Positions 60,057-64,000 of a DNA stretch of 64,000 nucleotides are shown one piece after another. The first letter of the stretch is position 1, and every line of letters starts with the position of its first letter. Source of the stretch: Pseudomonas sp. PD9R (GTDB lineage: Bacteria; Pseudomonadota; Gammaproteobacteria; Pseudomonadales; Pseudomonadaceae); contig NZ_JAHTMR010000009.1 of assembly GCF_019200975.1 (NCBI RefSeq), forward strand, positions 166,909 to 230,908, given 5' to 3'. The position numbers and the translations under genes are program-made. A model generated the notes under the pieces. The model did no database searches. It had not been told where the DNA came from and saw nothing but the letters and a program-made list of their open reading frames with translations.

Positions 60057-60831
60057 GGTTCCACACTCCTAGAGTTGTCTGCGGGTTTGGTTTGCTTGCC
60101 AGTAGTCGGATCATATTCTCCGAGATGGCGGCCGCGTTTGTCGTACATCTCCACAGTGCCGTGCTGCGAGTCCCATTCAAAAATTGTCCCTTTTGACGTT
60201 TTCCATCGTTTTCGAAGGCCACCGCCGCCTTTTAGTGGGGTCTTGCGTTTCGCTCTCGTTGCATCGGGAAAGGCAACTAGCCCCTTCGGTGCGGGATGAT
60301 AATTGTGGTCAGCAACACTCACCACAACATATACCGGCCTAATCCCTGATTCAGCCGGAAACACCAGAATGAAATCCTTGTACTCCGGCGGATATACCGG
60401 GTTCACGATGATGCTTTCAGCTGCTTTCGTCGGCGGGTAAACCCAGATATGCGGTGCTTGCGGGGCGGCCTCCAGCGCCGGAATGCCCAGGATGTCGGAA
60501 CCATCCACGGCCGGTGTCCAGATCAGTTCAATGCCGTCACCCAGGTCAGCCACCTGCTGGCTGCCAAGCAAGGTGAACTGCACGACATCAACCATTTCCC
60601 AATCGCGATTTTTACCGGTGTAGAAACCATATCCCTTGAGGCTGCCGTCAGCCTGTTGCTCCACCCGCAGACGAACGCGAGTGCGGGCCTGTTTGAGCGC
60701 ACGGAGTTGGTCTTCGGTGTATAGCGAGCTGTCGCCCAGATTCGATTGTGTGACCAGGGCAACAAGACCAACGAGTGTTGCTGCAACGGCGCTCGCGGCG
60801 GCCACGGGAACCGCGGCGAATGCCGAGCCGG
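60053..60831 (-). pseudogene. 5'-truncated S-type pyocin with E3-like RNase domain (orphan toxin module 2)
   Basis: The frame is open from about 60850, but no plausible start exists before GTG 60805, giving at most 250 residues. It holds the pyocin S translocation domain (WVYPPTKAAESIIVNPVYPP) and a C-terminal rRNase-like domain with FEWDSQHGTVEMYDKRGRHL. The colicin E3 catalytic Asp, His and Glu are all present at 212, 215 and 219 in this numbering. The N-terminal receptor part is missing. It begins 7 bp after the immunity 1 stop and shares about 478 bp of near-identical DNA with the intact toxin. Likely silent unless recombined. Confidence 0.8.
60354..60831 (-). repeat. Direct repeat, distal copy, of the pyocin translocation-domain DNA
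   Basis: Matches 61411-61888 base for base at a constant offset of 1057 bp, with about 10 mismatches and no gaps by eye (about 98% identity). The repeat ends where the toxin-specific sequence begins on one side and at the immunity 1 gene on the other. Confidence 0.9.
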
Positions 60832-60837
60832 ATTTGT

Positions 60838-61089
60838 CTAGGTGCCTGCGCGTGTTCCGATGAAGTATTCCAGTCCCTCTGGGAAATCAATTTTGAGTAA
60901 ATCTGCAATCTGCCTGACTTGATGTTCAGTAAGTTGCAGTTCACCGGGCTCTAATTCTTCGAGGGTTTTTGACTCAGTCAGTTGAGCCAGAATCTGGTTG
61001 AGCTCGTAATTTTTTAGAGCCAGTTCGAATTGCAATGTATCGTCCTGCTTCTCATCGGGATAAAAGCCGGTGATGGAAAGATAGCGCAT
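60838..61089 (-). CDS. Putative bacteriocin immunity protein 1
   Basis: 83 residues, acidic: MRYLSITGFYPDEKQDDTLQ then FELALKNYELNQILAQLTES and LQLTEHQVRQIADLL. Its layout (short beta start, FELxL strand, helical end with an EHQ/DEQ-x3-L pattern) parallels immunity protein 2, so they are probably distant members of one family. An in-frame GTG at 61110 overlaps the toxin stop as GTGA and may be the true start. Expected to bind and block the toxin encoded just upstream. Confidence 0.72.
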   Translation of the reverse strand: MRYLSITGFYPDEKQDDTLQFELALKNYELNQILAQLTESKTLEELEPGELQLTEHQVRQIADLLKIDFPEGLEYFIGTRAGT

Positions 61090-61106
61090 GTTTTTTCTCT
61101 CTTGGG

Positions 61107-62294
61107 TCACTTTGGGGTCTTCCTGCCTGGCTTAGCGTCCTTTGTTCGTTCTCCCGTTAAATGATTAAACTCGCCCAGATGGTTTCCTAATTTATCGTAC
61201 ATCTCAACTGCACCGCTTTTGGAGTCCCACTCATATATTCGCCCTTTACGGTCTAACCAACGAGCTCGTTTTTTACCTCCGCCTTGAACTGAAGCTTTCG
61301 ATTTCACGCGGGTCGTGTCGGGGAAGGCAGGAAGGGTTTCCGGGTCATCGTAATACTTATGATCCCCTGGCATACTCATGACGATGTACACCGGCTTCAC
61401 GAGTGACCCCGCCGGAAACACCAGAATGAAATCCTTGTACTCCGGCGGATATACCGGGTTCACGATGATGCTTTCAGCTGCTTTCGTCGGCGGGTAAACC
61501 CAGATATGCGGTGCTTGCGGGGCAGCCTCCAGCGCCGGAATGCCCAGAATGTCGGAACCATCCACGGCCGGTGTCCAGATCAGTTCAATGCCGTCACCCA
61601 GGTCAGCCACCTGCTGGCTGCCACGCAAGGTGAACTGCACGACATCAACCATTTCCCAATCGCGGTTTTTGCCGGTGTAGAAACCGTATCCCTTGAGGCT
61701 GCCGTCAGCCTGTTGCTCCACCCGCAGACGAACGCGAGTGCGGGCCTGTTTGAGCGCACGGAGTTGGTCTTCGGTGTAGAGGGAGCTGTCGCCCAGATTC
61801 GATTGTGTGACCAGGGCAACAAGTCCAACGAGTGTTGCTGCAACGGCGCTCGCGGCGGCCACGGGAACAGCGGCGAATGCCGAGCCGGCCAAGGCGAGGA
61901 AGCCCAAACCGGCGGGAATCGCCGCGCCACTGATCTTCTTCAGTGGCACAGCACCTGATTCATCCGCTTCGCGAGCACCCAGCAGAATCAGTTCGCCGTA
62001 GTCTTTCAGGCTGTCGGTCGGCACCATCCCTGAGGGATTCGAATAATTGATGATGGCGTCCGGCAGGTTGCAGGACTTGGCGAAGACACATCCGGCTTGA
62101 GTGGGCTTTTGCTTTTCGGCTATGACCTGACGCCCACGTTCGAAGGCGTCTTGCCTGGCCAACATGGCTTCGTAGGCTTTTTGTCTGGCGTCCCGCTCGG
62201 CTAATTCGGAGGCAGTCATGTAGCGGTAGGTGACGTGATGCCCATCACCAGAGGGTGGATTCTTAATCCGCGGAATGTCCTTGTTGCCAGCCAC
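61107..62294 (-). CDS. S-type pyocin domain bacteriocin with E3-like cytotoxic domain
   Basis: 395 residues. Domain order: N-terminal region 1-110 with helices (ERDARQKAYEAMLARQDAFE) and a cysteine pair GCVFAKSCNLPDAI (about 68); an alanine-rich hydrophobic stretch (IPAGLGFLALAGSAFAAVPV, about 125-150); the pyocin S translocation domain (about 185-295, ending WVYPPTKAAESIIVNPVYPP and EYKDFILVFP); and a C-terminal nuclease-like domain (about 335-395) with IYEWDSKSGAVEMYDKLGNH. The position of colicin E3 catalytic His is Ser360 here, while Asp357 and Glu364 are kept. It is shorter than classic pyocins, lacking a large receptor domain. Immunity gene 1 follows. Confidence 0.85.
   Translation of the reverse strand: MAGNKDIPRIKNPPSGDGHHVTYRYMTASELAERDARQKAYEAMLARQDAFERGRQVIAEKQKPTQAGCVFAKSCNLPDAIINYSNPSGMVPTDSLKDYGELILLGAREADESGAVPLKKISGAAIPAGLGFLALAGSAFAAVPVAAASAVAATLVGLVALVTQSNLGDSSLYTEDQLRALKQARTRVRLRVEQQADGSLKGYGFYTGKNRDWEMVDVVQFTLRGSQQVADLGDGIELIWTPAVDGSDILGIPALEAAPQAPHIWVYPPTKAAESIIVNPVYPPEYKDFILVFPAGSLVKPVYIVMSMPGDHKYYDDPETLPAFPDTTRVKSKASVQGGGKKRARWLDRKGRIYEWDSKSGAVEMYDKLGNHLGEFNHLTGERTKDAKPGRKTPK
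61411..61888 (-). repeat. Direct repeat, proximal copy, inside the intact pyocin gene
   Basis: Encodes residues about 136-295 of the intact toxin. Homologous exchange with 60354-60831 would delete the 1057 bp between, removing toxin domain 1 and immunity 1 and joining the intact N-terminus to toxin domain 2 and immunity 2 in frame. Confidence 0.9.
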
Positions 62295-62480
62295 TTATCA
62301 TCCTTTCGTTCGTCCATCGGCAGCCACGGAAAAGGGGCTGCGCGACGTTAACGAACGGGACACGTTGAGGCTGTAGGACGCGTCTTGAATGATGTTAGGA
62401 GTTGTAGCTGTTTATCAAGATGGCAGGCGCAGAGTCTCGACTCGCCGCCTTCGTGTATCTATGAAGTTTTCCAGGCTCAA

Positions 62481-63194
62481 TCACTCAAACTTCAACCGCT
62501 CCACCTTCTTATAAAGCGAAACAGTGAACTCATCGCGATCACTTGAATGGTGACAACGTCGATGACAGTTTGGGCAAAGCGCCACAGCATTGCTCGGACG
62601 ATCCGATCCAAGCTGCGCCAAATGCTTAACGTGATGAACCTCAAGAAACGGCCGACCATCCTTTTCAAACGGAGCCGGTTTTCCGCAACCTTCGCAGATA
62701 CCCTTAGCCTCTTTCCGCACCCAAGCTCTAACCTCAGGATCGCGAACAAAGGAGTTGCCCGAGCCGAGGACTTGTTGTGGCTTCAGAATCCCCTTCGGCA
62801 CGCCCTCGAGCGGTTGTTTTTCAAGTTTGGCGGCACGTCGTTCTAGCGTTGCCTCATCAGCGGTCGGGGCAAAATCCTCCGGCGTTAAGGTGCTAGGCGC
62901 GTTCAGCGCTTCACGAATGCTACGCGCCACATTCGCACCAACATTTTTGGCAGGTTTGTATCCCTCAATACGATCTCGTTCGAGTTCGACCAGCACGGTA
63001 GAGATGTTCTGCATCCGAAACTCAACCGAACCTTTGGAGCGACCCGCTAAAGCACCCTCGCGCAGGACCCGATTCTCGTGAGCTTTATTGACCTTCTGAC
63101 CGCTCTGCTCGCGTGACAGCATGCTGAGATAGGCATCGACAGCAGCCTGAATCTCCGCATCACTCCAATCGCTGTTGCTCTTTTCCGTATCCAT
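62481..63194 (-). CDS. HNH endonuclease
   Basis: 237 residues. The C-terminal HNH domain (about 167-216) has ICEGCGKPAPFEKDGRPFLE, then VHHVKHLAQLGSDRPSNAVA and LCPNCHRRCHH, with four zinc cysteines and the catalytic HH pair. The N-terminal part (DAEIQAAVDAYLSMLSREQS) is a helical domain seen in solitary McrA/restriction-type HNH proteins. It may act on DNA as a defence or mobile-element nuclease. A perfect hairpin lies 7 bp before the start. It stands upstream of the pyocin locus on the same strand, 186 bp away. Confidence 0.88.
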   Translation of the reverse strand: MDTEKSNSDWSDAEIQAAVDAYLSMLSREQSGQKVNKAHENRVLREGALAGRSKGSVEFRMQNISTVLVELERDRIEGYKPAKNVGANVARSIREALNAPSTLTPEDFAPTADEATLERRAAKLEKQPLEGVPKGILKPQQVLGSGNSFVRDPEVRAWVRKEAKGICEGCGKPAPFEKDGRPFLEVHHVKHLAQLGSDRPSNAVALCPNCHRRCHHSSDRDEFTVSLYKKVERLKFE

Positions 63195-63201
63195 ACAATC
63201 G

Positions 63202-63222
63202 CCGAGGGTTGAAAACCCTCGG
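63202..63222. promoter_or_regulatory. Perfect 9-bp hairpin at the HNH gene start
   Basis: CCGAGGGTT and AACCCTCGG flank GAA. On the transcript the stem ends 7 nt before the HNH ATG, covering the place of the ribosome binding site. It may act as an operator or translational brake, or end the Bro-N transcript (no T-run). Confidence 0.55.
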
Positions 63223-63312
63223 ACGATACTGAGTGGCTATTACGACTGTCTACGAAAATTCCTACAGAAAAGAGCGACGCGTCACTCAAACGATCCTACA
63301 AAGACACCGGTA

Positions 63313-63780
63313 CTAACCCACCGAATGCTTCGACGATTGAAACGCATCCACAACCTTCCGCCACCAAGGCTTACCCACCGGCACCCGCCGCCGTGTGCGG
63401 CTGAGCAGTAGCAACGGCATATCCCGCAGCCGTATCCAGCCCTCATCCTGCCAATGCAATAGGCTCAATGACATCTCCGGCCAATCCAACAAACTCAACA
63501 TCGGCCGATCGGCATTGTCCGACGGCAACGCATCACGCAAGGCCGGGACAACCTGATGCGTTAACCACTCACGTAACAACCGATTCCCCGGTGCGTAGTG
63601 ATACACCAACAAGGCATACACACCAGACTCGCTAAGCATCAACCGTTGCTCTGATTGGCCGTGGTAGCGAATTAACAGTGTGTGCCTTTGATCCTCATCG
63701 AGTTTGCTGACCATACGATCATTCAAGTGGACGCCCATTAGGCGACCGAGGTCGCGGGCGCAGAACTGAACGAGCCCCAT
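63313..63780 (-). CDS. Bro-N domain protein, probably 5'-truncated
   Basis: 155 residues starting inside the Bro-N (BRO family) domain: QFCARDLGRLMGVHLNDRMV, LDEDQRHTLLIRYHGQSEQR, LSESGVYALLVYHYAPGNRL and REWLTHQVVPALRDAL. The usual first 25-30 residues before the W-F-x-A-R-D motif are absent and an in-frame TAA lies 11 codons upstream. The C-terminus (SLLHWQDEGWIRLRDMPLLL) is typical of pseudomonad Bro-N proteins of phage/plasmid origin. Adjacent transposase DNA probably cut the gene. Confidence 0.8.
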   Translation of the reverse strand: MGLVQFCARDLGRLMGVHLNDRMVSKLDEDQRHTLLIRYHGQSEQRLMLSESGVYALLVYHYAPGNRLLREWLTHQVVPALRDALPSDNADRPMLSLLDWPEMSLSLLHWQDEGWIRLRDMPLLLLSRTRRRVPVGKPWWRKVVDAFQSSKHSVG

Positions 63781-63830
63781 GAAAGACAGGACACCGTTTC
63801 CCCCTTACGATAAGGGATAGGCAAACGGTT

Positions 63831-64000
63831 ATGTTTATGACTAACAGCAACGATAAGAGTGGGGAGCTTTTGGGTCAGGAGCGGCGGCGCCGCTGGAGCC
63901 CAGAGCAAAAACTGGCCATGGTTCGCGAGAGTCTTGAGCCAGGACAAAGTGTGTCGGTCGTCGCTCGGCGCAACGGCATCAATGCCAATCAGCTGTTTCT
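63831..64000 (+). CDS. IS66-family transposase accessory protein TnpA (partial, runs off window)
   Basis: The visible 56 codons read MFMTNSNDKSGELLGQERRR, RWSPEQKLAMVRESLEPGQS and VSVVARRNGINANQLF, the helix-turn-helix start of IS66-type TnpA/orfA. In-frame ATG codons are at 63831 and 63837. The rest of the element (TnpB, TnpC) should follow to the right. The left end of the element must lie between the Bro-N gene and 63831. Confidence 0.85.
   Translation, partial: MFMTNSNDKSGELLGQERRRRWSPEQKLAMVRESLEPGQSVSVVARRNGINANQLF

Noticed and set aside
63253..63276. CTGT...ACAG as an SOS box upstream of the HNH gene
   Set aside because: The spacer is 14 bp rather than 8, so it does not fit a LexA site.

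Overview
The window reads as a chromosomal segment of a Pseudomonas of the fluorescens/putida type. The protein-coding DNA is GC-rich, and the glucose-uptake plus Entner-Doudoroff block, the tandem fadD2-fadD1 pair, a BdlA-like PAS chemoreceptor and the very many short palindromic REP/REPIN repeats all fit that genus. No rRNA, tRNA or CRISPR array was seen. The calls rest on reading motifs by eye; no database search was run.

Region 1 (1-9.1 kb) is central sugar metabolism. It holds the end of a glucose ABC importer (gtsB partial, gtsC, gtsD), the OprB porin, a hexose-phosphate mutarotase, the repressor gene hexR, and divergently zwf-pgl-eda. A HexR-type operator lies between hexR and zwf. A second sugar module at 35.2-38.6 kb carries the LacI-type repressor gntR, gluconokinase gntK and gluconate permease gntP with three matching operators. 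oprB, zwf and gntP also have A-rich AAnAAnAA motifs at the ribosome binding site, as expected for Crc/Hfq catabolite control.

Region 2 (9.2-35 kb) is mixed housekeeping and accessory functions. It includes an intradiol dioxygenase, a class V aminotransferase, a FUSC/DUF1656/HlyD efflux operon, the MaoC-hydrolase-fadD2-fadD1 fatty acid block, CsbD, YihY, peptide deformylase, a fatty acid desaturase, an ECF sigma factor overlapping a betaine-type binding protein gene, a low-GC orphan gene (29.0-29.7 kb), a PAS-PAS chemoreceptor, an MFS transporter and a GST. Region 3 (38.7-57 kb) has AlaC, LysE and GNAT enzymes, an ECF42-type sigma factor with its YciI/DGPF partner, PACE efflux with a LysR regulator, PitA, a CorA/ZntB-type transporter, GlpQ, several regulators and a metallo-beta-lactamase-fold enzyme.

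Region 4 (57-64 kb) is the accessory end. It has an XRE-type regulator with a perfect CTGT-N8-ACAG SOS box, small and unknown genes, a bacteriocin locus, an HNH nuclease, a 5'-truncated Bro-N gene and the start of an IS66-type transposase gene running off the right edge. The bacteriocin locus is the most interesting system here. It contains an intact S-type pyocin/E3-like toxin, its immunity gene, a 5'-truncated second toxin module with about 478 bp of near-identical shared sequence, a second immunity gene, and a 21-codon remnant of a third toxin. This looks like a toxin-immunity cassette array able to switch its killing domain by recombination. A second notable item is a 159-bp almost fully palindromic MITE-like element inserted between the gntR and gntK operators.
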